A stretch of 7,389 nt of DNA, taken from positions 1-7,389 of the forward strand of contig JAQCDI010000123.1 of assembly GCA_027620595.1 (NCBI GenBank), in the 5' to 3' direction. Source of the DNA: Bacteroidota bacterium. GTDB taxonomy: Bacteria > Bacteroidota > Rhodothermia > Rhodothermales > UBA10348. Under the pieces are notes generated by a model. The model did no database searches. It was not told the origin of the DNA and saw only the letters and a list, made by a program, of their open reading frames with translations. Of this stretch, positions 1 to 6,724 are shown piece by piece. The stretch's first letter is position 1, and each line of letters starts with the position of its first letter. The translations under genes were made by a program, and so were the position numbers.

Positions 1-409
1 CGTGGATATCGCCCGTGAGGTGGAGGTTGAACTCCTCCATCGGCACGACCTGGGAATACCCCCCTCCGGCTGCGCCTCCCTTGATCGAGAAAGTCGGTCC
101 CATCGAAGGCTGGCGCAGGCACACGGCCGCGTCATGGCCCAATCGGCCCAGCCCCTGGGTCAGCCCGACCGCCGTAGTGGTCTTTCCCTCCCCCAGCGGG
201 GTGGGTGTGATGGCCGTGACCACCACATACTTTCCATTCTGACGTTCCTGCAGCCGTTTCAGAACGTCAAGGTGCACTTTTGCCTTGTTGCGGCCGTAAG
301 GAATGAGTTCCTCGTCCCGCAGACCCAATCGGTGGGCTATCTCGGTGATGGGGCGCACATCGGCGGCTTGGGCAATGTCGATGTCGGACGGGATGGGCTT
401 GCGGGACAT
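1..409 (-). CDS. fhs: Formate--tetrahydrofolate ligase, N-terminal part (cut by window edge)
   Basis: This is the first 136 residues of formate-tetrahydrofolate ligase (10-formyl-THF synthetase), a cytoplasmic enzyme that joins formate to tetrahydrofolate using ATP and feeds one-carbon units to purine and other syntheses. The identification rests on the reverse-strand translation. Residues 70-79 are the family P-loop TPLGEGKTTT. They are followed by LRQPSMGPTFSIKGGAAGGG (98-117), then YSQVVPMEEFNLHLTGD (118-134), which is the conserved nucleotide/folate-site block. The N-terminus has the usual SDIDIAQ and I-EIA-LGL segments. The start at 409 puts these motifs at the normal distance from the N-terminus; no clear Shine-Dalgarno sequence precedes it. 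The full enzyme is about 550-630 residues, so most lies outside the window. The wording LRQPS-GPTF and MEEFNLHLTGDIH is closer, from memory, to the mitochondrial MTHFD1L-type ligase than to the common clostridial type. A 196-base gap separates it from the upstream isomerase gene, so it probably has its own promoter. Confidence 0.96.
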   Translation of the reverse strand, partial: MSRKPIPSDIDIAQAADVRPITEIAHRLGLRDEELIPYGRNKAKVHLDVLKRLQERQNGKYVVVTAITPTPLGEGKTTTAVGLTQGLGRLGHDAAVCLRQPSMGPTFSIKGGAAGGGYSQVVPMEEFNLHLTGDIH

Positions 410-467
410 GAAGTAAGCAGATTCGGTGGACGGATGATCCGGGCCTCTGAACATACACCGCGCGGGG

Positions 468-483
468 CCCTACAAGTGTAGGG
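468..483. promoter_or_regulatory. 16-bp palindrome upstream of fhs, possible operator
   Basis: The sequence CCCTACAAGTGTAGGG has perfect 7-base arms around a 2-base centre and lies about 59 bases before the fhs start codon. This size and symmetry suit a dimeric regulator. On the minus strand a weak promoter-like pair, TTGTAG (470-475) and TATGTT (450-455), has its upstream element inside the palindrome. The spacing of 14 bases is short for a sigma-70 promoter, so the promoter reading is weak. The symmetry is seen directly; the operator role is inference, and a hairpin in the leader RNA is an alternative. Confidence 0.35.
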
Positions 484-564
484 ATTCCTATTACGCCCGT
501 GACGGGGCCTCTCCACTTTGAGGCTTCTCCATCGTCAGCCCCATCCACTGATCTACCCGTCCAC

Positions 565-604
565 CACCAGCAGGTCTGTACACCATCAGGTCAGTACACC
601 AGAC
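565..604. repeat. 2.5-copy tandem direct repeat, 16-bp period
   Basis: Two adjacent 16-base units, CACCAGCAGGTCTGTA (565-580) and CACCATCAGGTCAGTA (581-596), differ at two positions. A partial third copy, CACCAG, begins at 597. The repeat ends next to the isomerase stop codon (606-608) and stands 156-195 bases upstream of the fhs start. The same stretch contains inverted arms GGTCTG (573-578) and CAGACC (600-605) that could pair, with inner TAC/GTA pairs and a 3-base bulge. The RNA could therefore fold right after the stop, but no U-run follows. It could be a set of regulator-binding iterons, an RNA 3'-end structure, or a chance small duplication. Confidence 0.55.
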
Positions 605-605
605 C

Positions 606-2228
606 TCAAAGCTCGGCAATCTCCTTCATCAGGTCCCGATCGATCCGGATGTCCGCCCCGCGACGCAGTTCCGCGACCCGGCGGTACTCCCCTACGAAGG
701 GCTGCAGACGTCGCACGATGTCCTCGCTGTTCTCCTGCCACGTCGGTACGATGCGGGTCCGGGCCTGGACGCGGATCGCGGCCCAGTCATCGCGCCGACC
801 CACCAGGATGGTGGAATCCACCGGCGCCGTGGCCACATAGGCCGACCATTCAGGTACTTCCTCGAGTGCAACGTCTTCGTATACAACGGGCCAGGCGCCA
901 AAATCATCCCGGCGCGCCATCAAATCCTCGGGACGGTTGGCTGTCACGGCCCGGAAGCTGACCCTCGCCACCCGACGGCGATCCCAGCCCAGCCGCTGAA
1001 AAGCCTCTCGGATCAGCGTCGAATCAACCTCCACCGGGGTCTGTCGCAGTACCTGCCGCATACGTTGGGCCTTTTCGAGCAGCATGCGCCGATCCACTTC
1101 GATCTGCCATTCGTCGTCCTGGAGTCCTTCCTCCATTCCGGCGCGCGCCAGCGCTTCATTCCGCAATGCACGACCCACGGAAGCCGCTGTCCTCTCCCGG
1201 GCTTCCCGTTGCGGCAGGGACTCAAACCAGAAGGCGTACTGGTCGGCAGTAAATGCTTCCCGCTGTCCGTCCCACATCCAGGTCAGGAGCGGAGTGTCCG
1301 GATCTACATCCGCCTTCCAAGCGGTATCTGCGCCGGAAGCCACCTGCCCGGCCACTTCCTCATCGGTCGGGTCCAAGGCCGTGATGAGGGAGTTGAGTGC
1401 CTCGATGGCGGGCGCATTGACCTGCACATCCCGCTCGGTCATGAAAGCCCGAACGAAGCGGTCCCCTTCCAACCGACGCCGGCGTTGCCGGAACTGGCTC
1501 GAAAGCCCCGGGCGCCGTGTCTGATAGGCCGACTCGGCGATGAGCGCCTGTTGAAAAACGTCATCCACCTGGATGATGTGGTATCCATAGCGCGTGCGGA
1601 CCGGCTCGGAGTAGGTCCCATTCTCCAGGGCCCATGCCGCTTCAGCAAAGGCGTCGTCCACACTGAAGTATCCGACGGGCCCCAGATATCCCGCCAAGGA
1701 ATCCAACGTCGGTAGATCATAAACCCGCCGCGCTTCTTCGAGGAACGGTTCTCCCGACTCCAGACGCCCCCAAGAGGCCTGCGCTTCGGCCATGGACGTG
1801 AAGAACAAGTGCCGGACCACCCGTTTGGACTGCTCCCGCAGGTAGGCCTGCCGCAGTTGTGCTTCGGTTGGCGCTGACATCGTATCCAGGAAGGCCACTT
1901 CGAAGAAGCGGGATCCCAATTCCTCCATTTCGATGCGTCGCGTCCACTCGACAAATGCTGACGATGTGTCTCGACGCTCGTCCTCGAATGCGCTTGCCAG
2001 CAACACGGCATCGATCAGTTGTTCGAGGTGGGCAAACCGAACTGACTCGGAATCATTGGCCCCTGAGCGAACCAGGAAATCGATATAGGTTTGTTCGAAC
2101 CACGATACAGTGATGGCAAAATCATCCACTTCTGCCAGCACTCGAGCATCCCGATCCGGACCAGGCCCCGGATCGGATCCGCACGCCGTCAACACAAGGA
2201 TCAGGCCCGCCAGGCCCCACTTTGTCAT
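606..2228 (-). CDS. SurA/PpiC-type peptidyl-prolyl isomerase lipoprotein
   Basis: This 540-residue protein is a parvulin-family peptidyl-prolyl cis-trans isomerase/chaperone of the cell envelope. It opens with a short lipoprotein signal: MTKW, a hydrophobic stretch, and lipobox LTAC with the acylated cysteine at 16. Residues about 29-135 resemble a SurA-type helical chaperone segment. The PpiC domain spans about 136-223, with both expected active-site histidines (H140 in VRHLFF, H217 in GYHIIQV), the LGPVGYF turn (182-188) and the SEPVRTRYGYH end. Residues about 318-530 look like a second, degenerate copy of the same layout without the histidines. I chose the start at 2228 because it gives the lipoprotein signal directly and has GAGG eight bases upstream. 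The longer frame, to 2423, would overlap the upstream gene and begin with unrelated residues. It lies 22 bases after the PorV-like gene, so it is probably co-transcribed. A likely role is folding of secreted or outer-membrane products of this operon (inference). It could equally be a general PrsA/SurA-like factor. Confidence 0.9.
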   Translation of the reverse strand: MTKWGLAGLILVLTACGSDPGPGPDRDARVLAEVDDFAITVSWFEQTYIDFLVRSGANDSESVRFAHLEQLIDAVLLASAFEDERRDTSSAFVEWTRRIEMEELGSRFFEVAFLDTMSAPTEAQLRQAYLREQSKRVVRHLFFTSMAEAQASWGRLESGEPFLEEARRVYDLPTLDSLAGYLGPVGYFSVDDAFAEAAWALENGTYSEPVRTRYGYHIIQVDDVFQQALIAESAYQTRRPGLSSQFRQRRRRLEGDRFVRAFMTERDVQVNAPAIEALNSLITALDPTDEEVAGQVASGADTAWKADVDPDTPLLTWMWDGQREAFTADQYAFWFESLPQREARERTAASVGRALRNEALARAGMEEGLQDDEWQIEVDRRMLLEKAQRMRQVLRQTPVEVDSTLIREAFQRLGWDRRRVARVSFRAVTANRPEDLMARRDDFGAWPVVYEDVALEEVPEWSAYVATAPVDSTILVGRRDDWAAIRVQARTRIVPTWQENSEDIVRRLQPFVGEYRRVAELRRGADIRIDRDLMKEIAEL

Positions 2229-2236
2229 GAGCAATG

Positions 2237-2240
2237 CCTC
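2237..2240 (-). promoter_or_regulatory. Ribosome binding site GAGG deciding the isomerase start
   Basis: GAGG on the minus strand sits eight bases before the ATG at 2228, inside the 22-base gap after the PorV-like stop codon. It supports the internal start that yields the lipoprotein signal over the longer upstream frame. Confidence 0.55.
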
Positions 2241-2250
2241 ATGGAACGCA

Positions 2251-3279
2251 TCAGAAATAGATGCGGAAATCCATGATCTGGGTCGAGTCGAGCAGGTCGA
2301 ACGGGACGTAGGCATAATCAAATCCGAAACGCACACCGGAGAGCTGGAGATCCAGGCCGGCACCGTAGGCAAAGTGGGAATCCACGTTGTCCAGGAAGGC
2401 ATCCTTGTAGCCGGCCCTCGCATTGAAGGACAGCATACGCGTCATGTAGGAGAACTGTGCCCCCAGGTCCGCATTCAGGTTGTTGTCATTCGTCTGGTTG
2501 GCATCAGCCAGCAGTACGAACTCCGACGAACCCGTCTTTACGACCGGCAACGAGATGCCGAACTTGAAGGACATGGGCAGATCCCAACCGTCCATCTTGA
2601 TGCGCGCCGGGATGCTTTCGGACGACCCGTCATGCGACGGGTCGAGGTCCACCTGGATCTCGGAATTGATGCCCTCCATGGTCATCTTGCCCCCGAAGTT
2701 CATGATGGAAGCCGCCACCTTGAGGCCGTTGAAGTAGTCCGTGATGAGCACGAAGCCGACGTCAATGGCCATGGTGCGGGCCCGCATGTCCCGGATGGAC
2801 TGCCGAACCAGCTTGGTCGTGCCACCGAAATAGAAGTTCGGTGTCAGCGGCATGGCGTAGGACAGTCCGACACTGAGGTCCGAGGCGCTGAACGTCTCTC
2901 CCGTGCCTTCCGGCTGGGAGATGGTCCGCACCTTCATGGTGCCGTAGTCCAGGGACGCCACGCTCAATCCAACCACCGCCGAGCGGTTGACCGGAATCGT
3001 GAGACCCGCCGTGTTGAAGTTGATGTCGGCAATCCACTTGTTGTTCGAGAAGAACAGACCGGAGCGCTGCCCGCTGCGGTGGGCAATGGCCGCACCGCCC
3101 GGATTCCAGAACAGGGCGTCTGCTCCCGTGGCCGTGGCCGTGTAGGCATGCCCCAAGGAAGCCCCGGGCGCACCACCGCCGAGTGTCAGGAAGTTGGCGG
3201 CCGTCGTACCGACGCGGCTCTGAGCAGCGGCCGATCCGGCAACCAGGAAGACGGCGAAGAGGATGGATAGTTGTCGCAT
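2251..3279 (-). CDS. PorV/PorQ-family outer-membrane beta-barrel protein
   Basis: This 342-residue outer-membrane protein belongs to the PorV/PorQ family, which is distantly related to FadL-type barrels. A signal peptide covers residues 1 to 19 or 20 (hydrophobic core LSILFAVFLVAG, then SAAAQ). The mature N-terminus carries the family signature: a GGGAPGASLGHAYTA stretch (34-48) followed by ADALFWNPGGAA (53-64). The rest alternates short hydrophobic and polar stretches as expected of beta strands. The chain ends in DFRIYF, a C-terminal aromatic typical of outer-membrane barrels. In T9SS, PorV shuttles cargo with a C-terminal sorting domain to the surface attachment machinery, and PorQ belongs to the same barrel family. 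Here the gene sits 11 bases after a gene for a protein with such a domain, so a dedicated partner role is plausible. Whether this copy is the housekeeping PorV or a cargo-specific paralogue cannot be told from the window. A GGAGG ribosome site six bases before the ATG supports the start. Confidence 0.9.
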   Translation of the reverse strand: MRQLSILFAVFLVAGSAAAQSRVGTTAANFLTLGGGAPGASLGHAYTATATGADALFWNPGGAAIAHRSGQRSGLFFSNNKWIADINFNTAGLTIPVNRSAVVGLSVASLDYGTMKVRTISQPEGTGETFSASDLSVGLSYAMPLTPNFYFGGTTKLVRQSIRDMRARTMAIDVGFVLITDYFNGLKVAASIMNFGGKMTMEGINSEIQVDLDPSHDGSSESIPARIKMDGWDLPMSFKFGISLPVVKTGSSEFVLLADANQTNDNNLNADLGAQFSYMTRMLSFNARAGYKDAFLDNVDSHFAYGAGLDLQLSGVRFGFDYAYVPFDLLDSTQIMDFRIYF

Positions 3280-3285
3280 GATGGG

Positions 3286-3290
3286 CCTCC
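3286..3290 (-). promoter_or_regulatory. Strong Shine-Dalgarno site for the PorV-like gene
   Basis: GGAGG on the minus strand lies six bases before the ATG at 3279 and directly abuts the TAG stop of the upstream gene (TAGGGAGG). It is the clearest ribosome site in the window. It suggests the barrel gene can initiate efficiently on its own, while the large upstream gene has none. Confidence 0.75.
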
Positions 3291-6200
3291 CTATTTGACG
3301 ACGGCAAATTTGCCGACGTGCTCACCGATGCCGGGAGCCTTCACGTGATAGATGTACACACCGTAGGCAATGTCCTGCCCACCGCTGGTCTGCAGGTCCC
3401 AGAACACCGAACCATTGTCAAGCGCGGAATAATGCTCGATCGTGTCGACGATCTCCCCACGCACGTTGAAGATGGTGATCGTGGCTTCCTGCGGCAGGTT
3501 GATGAACTGCAGTCGACGCTCACCGCGGCCTGAAATCTGGCTGCGCTGCTCAAAAGCCGATCCTCCCACATAGGGGTTCGGCACCACGCCGATATCATCC
3601 AGGTCGCGTTTGGCCTGATCGAGATCCACGAAAGCCTTCCGGAGCGTGAACTGGAAGTAATCCCCTGTCTGGAATTCCTTCTTGGTCCGAATGCGGATCA
3701 CGGTACCCGGTGAAGGTTCGATCGGATCGGCTCCGTCCGGAACCGAGAACGAGATGCGGTGCCTGAACTTGCGCTGCAGCCCCACACGATCCACGATGAT
3801 AAGGTCATCCTCGGCGTCGAAGATGCGGTTGTTGTTCAGATCCTGGATCAGGTAGTCCGTGACCCGGTTGAGCGACGTGTTGAGCACGAAGACCGGGAGC
3901 CGTCCTGTCAGGAAGCCGATGCCGAAACGTGGAATGTTGTAGGTCGAGTCAGCCGGATTGACCCAATGGACTTCGTAGTCATAGGTCGTGGGGCTGTGCA
4001 GCGACGTGGAGTCGGGCCGGATGCGCAACCGCCAGTTGGTATCCACCCCATCCAGAACGAGCGGATCGAGATCCACCAGTTCTGACGATGTGCCCACGCT
4101 GCCCACATAGCCGTTCATGCCCGGCTCGAACTCGAGGGCGGCCGGTTTGACCTCGTAGTTGTTGATCTCCACGATGAATCCGTCCACCATCGGGGATTCA
4201 TTGGCGAGCACGCTCTTGTTGATGCGTACTTCTCCGGTGGCCATATCGATCAGATCGTAACCCGTCGTGACCTGGATGTCCGTTCCCGGATTGTCGTCCT
4301 CCTCACTGTAGAAGCGGACCCGGTACGGATTGTCCGGCTTGAGATCGGGGTCGGATACGATCCGTACGCTCATGCTGCCCGAACCCGTTCCACTGGTCAC
4401 GCGGGACAGGTCCTCGTTCACGGCACCGTCAACGAAGCCTGCCGGTTTGCTGCGCGGCACGACGATGGCCGCATTCTGGGAGACCCCCAGCACGTTGCCA
4501 GCCAGGTTGACCGAGATGTTGAACACGTTCTCCTGCGGGTCAATCGTGGGTTCGCCATCCTGCTGGATGCCCCGGTCGTACGCCACCAGCGCATAGTAGT
4601 AGGTCATGCCGTTCCGAACGTCATCATCCACGTAGAAGAACGACAGACCGGTGTTGTCCCCCAGGTCGTAGATGGCTTCGCCTTCCAGGACGGGAATGGG
4701 ACCGGAAATGTCGTTGTCCAGGTCCCACTGCCCGATGGGCTTCATGAAGGTCGGCGTGCCGTCCACGTTCGTGATCACACGAGCGTCCGTCAGCAGCGGG
4801 TTGGTGCCCTTGTAGAGACGGTAACCCTCGAAGTCGAACTCCTGGCTGAAGCGGTCGAAGCTGGCCACCGACGTGGTGTCCCACGTAAGGACCACGCGAC
4901 CATCGCCCGGAATGGCGGTCAGCGTCGGCAGGAAGGGCGCTTGGGCGAAGTTGTAGTCGGCGTCATAGATGTTCTGAACCGTGCGCCGGTTCTTGAAGAA
5001 GTCCGTTTCGTTCTCCCCGAAGACCCAGGCGGTCGAGAAGAAGTCGGTGCTTCCGGCAAAGAGGTTCACCGGACCCGAGACGAAGAGCAGGAACGGCTCA
5101 ATGTCGGCTTCGAAGGCATCCGCAGGCGTTCCCAGCGGGAACTGGGCAAAGTTCAGGATGCGATCGAAGATCCAGGTGTCGTCGCGCAGGTTGTCCCCGT
5201 TCTCGTAGAAGGGACGGGACGAGAGGTCGAATCCGGTCAGACCGATCATGTCCGACTCATCGACATCCAGTTCGTCGAAGTTCGGTTCGCCCGGCGTCGG
5301 AATGCCGTCCGCTTCCCCGGCATCCGGTCCCGGATAGCCGAGGTCAAAGGGTCCTTTGCCATCCCGACCCACGTCGTTGCGGACGGATTCCCCAGGGTCC
5401 AGCTGGCCGTTGCCGTTCGCGTCATCGAAGCCCAGCCAGTCCAGGTTCTCATCCCCGGTCCACCAGCGACCGTCTTCGTAAGCAGGAAGGTCCTCGATCG
5501 GCCCATTGGCTGCCGTGAAGGCAGCCAGGTCATAGTTGGACGAGAGGTACAGCATGATGGCGTCCTGGCCTTCGATCAACTGGCCGGGGCCGCCGAAGCG
5601 CTGTTCGTCGATCATGCCGTCTTCGTCGTTGTCCAGTCCGTCCTGGGCTCGCGTCGGCGATTCGAGGAAGGCAAAGCCGGTGTAGCCCAGGTCATAGAGC
5701 GTGCCGTCCTGGCGCTGCCCGATACCGTCCTGGTCCCAGCCGAAGGTCACGTCCTCCTGGGCGTTGAAGGCGGCCGTTTCGTCGCCCTCCTCGTTGCCCA
5801 GACCGTAGTCCATGATCTGGGTGAAGAACATGCCCTCGCTGCCCTCGAGGTTGTAGCGATAGTCCGTCTGGGACGTGTTGGTCATCCGGTACAGGATGAA
5901 CATCACATCCTCGGCCAGGATGTTGGCCCACTGGAAAATGCGGACCTGGGTCTGGAGTCCCATGCCCCCGATCGTGGAATCCGAGGGCGACGGATAGAAC
6001 ACGCCGTACTGGGAGTTCGGCTGCTTGGTGACCGTGGATACGTGGTATTCCCGGTCGGAGTAGTCGTCCATCACATAGAAGCTCTCCAGGTCGGCCTGGA
6101 AGACCCCGCGACCGAAGAATCCGTTCCACTGCCCTGCCCAGCCCGGATCATCCGGGTTGTCGAGGCGATCGGGCCACGAAGAGGGCCAGGAGGTCGGATC

Positions 6201-6722
6201 ATCCGACAGCGCGGGCACCGGCTCGAGCAGCCCCAGCGCATTGATACGGCGCGTGTTGTGGAACCCGTCCAGCGGCAACCAGCCCCAGATTTCCCCGCTC
6301 GGGCCAAGGCGTTTGCCGGCTTCGCGGTACGTCAGGATCACGGGGTTGACCAGCGTATCGGCCAGTCCGTTGTAGAAGGGCCATTTCTGCCGTTCGCCAC
6401 GGACGCGACCGGCCGCCATGATGCCCACACCGTCAATGTGCCGCCCCCCGATACCGCGCGGCCAGACCCCCCAGGGCAGGTCGTTCCAGCGCGCCAGTTC
6501 CCCGTGGTTGCGAAAGTTGGTCTCGATGAGGTTGCCGTCCAGGATACCGCGGGCAATCATGCCCTCGCTTCCCCGGAAATCGGACGGGATGTTGCTCTGT
6601 GCCTGCGCCGGCGTGGCGGTAACGGCAATCGCCAGAACCAGGGCCAGCAGGACCGGCACACCGGCTCGTCCGGCCATGGACCGGAACGGAGAAAGAAGCC
6701 TACGTGTCATGGAGTGCGACAT
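3291..6722 (-). CDS. Giant secreted protein with Fn3-like region and C-terminal sorting-type domain, function unknown
   Basis: This 1143-residue exported protein has no function I recognise. An N-terminal signal peptide (RR at 7-8, long hydrophobic core 22-36, cleavage near PAQA at 38-41) sends it out of the cytoplasm. Residues about 45-590 form a large Trp/Asp/Gly-rich region with acidic loops of calcium-binding type: DNDEDGMIDE (364-373) and DDANGNGQLDPGE (433-445). These are followed by a GYPGPDAGEADGIPTPGEP run (462-480) that I recall from uncharacterised proteins of FCB-group genomes. About 598-718 resembles fibronectin type III (VVLTWD, FEGYRLYKG, TYYYALVAYD). A dockerin-like loop, DLNNNRIFDAEDD, occurs at 961-973. 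Residues about 1044-1143 form a FlgD-Ig/T9SS-like C-terminal domain: VVPNPY, ITIFNVRGEIV, VFWDL, YGVYIYHV, GKFAVVK. The first ATG is two bases after the receptor stop. Met5 is an alternative start; both keep the signal peptide and neither has a clear ribosome site, suggesting translational coupling. It is likely a surface partner of the receptor and PorV-like barrel (inference). Confidence 0.9.
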   Translation of the reverse strand: MSHSMTRRLLSPFRSMAGRAGVPVLLALVLAIAVTATPAQAQSNIPSDFRGSEGMIARGILDGNLIETNFRNHGELARWNDLPWGVWPRGIGGRHIDGVGIMAAGRVRGERQKWPFYNGLADTLVNPVILTYREAGKRLGPSGEIWGWLPLDGFHNTRRINALGLLEPVPALSDDPTSWPSSWPDRLDNPDDPGWAGQWNGFFGRGVFQADLESFYVMDDYSDREYHVSTVTKQPNSQYGVFYPSPSDSTIGGMGLQTQVRIFQWANILAEDVMFILYRMTNTSQTDYRYNLEGSEGMFFTQIMDYGLGNEEGDETAAFNAQEDVTFGWDQDGIGQRQDGTLYDLGYTGFAFLESPTRAQDGLDNDEDGMIDEQRFGGPGQLIEGQDAIMLYLSSNYDLAAFTAANGPIEDLPAYEDGRWWTGDENLDWLGFDDANGNGQLDPGESVRNDVGRDGKGPFDLGYPGPDAGEADGIPTPGEPNFDELDVDESDMIGLTGFDLSSRPFYENGDNLRDDTWIFDRILNFAQFPLGTPADAFEADIEPFLLFVSGPVNLFAGSTDFFSTAWVFGENETDFFKNRRTVQNIYDADYNFAQAPFLPTLTAIPGDGRVVLTWDTTSVASFDRFSQEFDFEGYRLYKGTNPLLTDARVITNVDGTPTFMKPIGQWDLDNDISGPIPVLEGEAIYDLGDNTGLSFFYVDDDVRNGMTYYYALVAYDRGIQQDGEPTIDPQENVFNISVNLAGNVLGVSQNAAIVVPRSKPAGFVDGAVNEDLSRVTSGTGSGSMSVRIVSDPDLKPDNPYRVRFYSEEDDNPGTDIQVTTGYDLIDMATGEVRINKSVLANESPMVDGFIVEINNYEVKPAALEFEPGMNGYVGSVGTSSELVDLDPLVLDGVDTNWRLRIRPDSTSLHSPTTYDYEVHWVNPADSTYNIPRFGIGFLTGRLPVFVLNTSLNRVTDYLIQDLNNNRIFDAEDDLIIVDRVGLQRKFRHRISFSVPDGADPIEPSPGTVIRIRTKKEFQTGDYFQFTLRKAFVDLDQAKRDLDDIGVVPNPYVGGSAFEQRSQISGRGERRLQFINLPQEATITIFNVRGEIVDTIEHYSALDNGSVFWDLQTSGGQDIAYGVYIYHVKAPGIGEHVGKFAVVK
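3294..3593 (-). other. Encoded FlgD-Ig-like / T9SS-type C-terminal domain
   Basis: This stretch encodes the last 100 residues of the giant protein. The order VVPNPY, a strand ending LQFINLP, ITIFNVRGEIVDTI, GSVFWDL, GGQDIAYGVYIYHVKA and GKFAVVK matches the layout of FlgD-like Ig folds. Such folds act as type A sorting domains for T9SS cargo in Bacteroidota. The match is by pattern; a structural cap without a sorting role is the alternative. Confidence 0.7.
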
Positions 6723-6724
6723 GC

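Larger units (their letters stand above)
410..605. other. Intergenic region between the isomerase gene and fhs
   Basis: No credible gene lies in these 196 bases; short reading frames crossing it lack any family motif and overlap fhs or the isomerase gene. It contains a 16-bp direct repeat at the isomerase end, a 16-bp palindrome at 468-483, and two small hairpin-capable sequences (CCCGT-G-ACGGG at 496-506; GCCTC/GAGGC arms at 507-511 and 520-524). Since both flanking genes point left, this is the 3' end of the envelope operon and the leader of fhs. No T-tract follows any hairpin, so I cannot mark a classical intrinsic terminator. Confidence 0.7.

Noticed and set aside
2..548. Open frames at 2-481 (plus) and 267-548 (minus)
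   Set aside because: Both overlap the fhs reading frame, which carries unmistakable family motifs; neither shows any motif of its own.
573..605. Intrinsic terminator for the envelope operon
   Set aside because: The inverted arms are short and bulged, and no U-run follows on the minus strand, so it does not meet the usual criteria. It is kept only as a repeat.
410..605. Folate (THF) riboswitch in the fhs leader
   Set aside because: THF riboswitches are known mainly from Firmicutes, and I could not see a fold resembling one here. A covariance-model search (Rfam) would settle it; no hit would confirm the rejection.
2229..2423. N-terminal extension of the isomerase to an upstream ATG at 2423
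   Set aside because: It would overlap the end of the PorV-like gene by more than 170 bases, adds residues with no motif, and would bury the lipoprotein signal that starts exactly at 2228.
2110..3270. 386-codon open frame on the plus strand
   Set aside because: It is antisense to the PorV-like gene, with a composition of His, Arg, Gly and Val typical of a shadow frame and no family motif.
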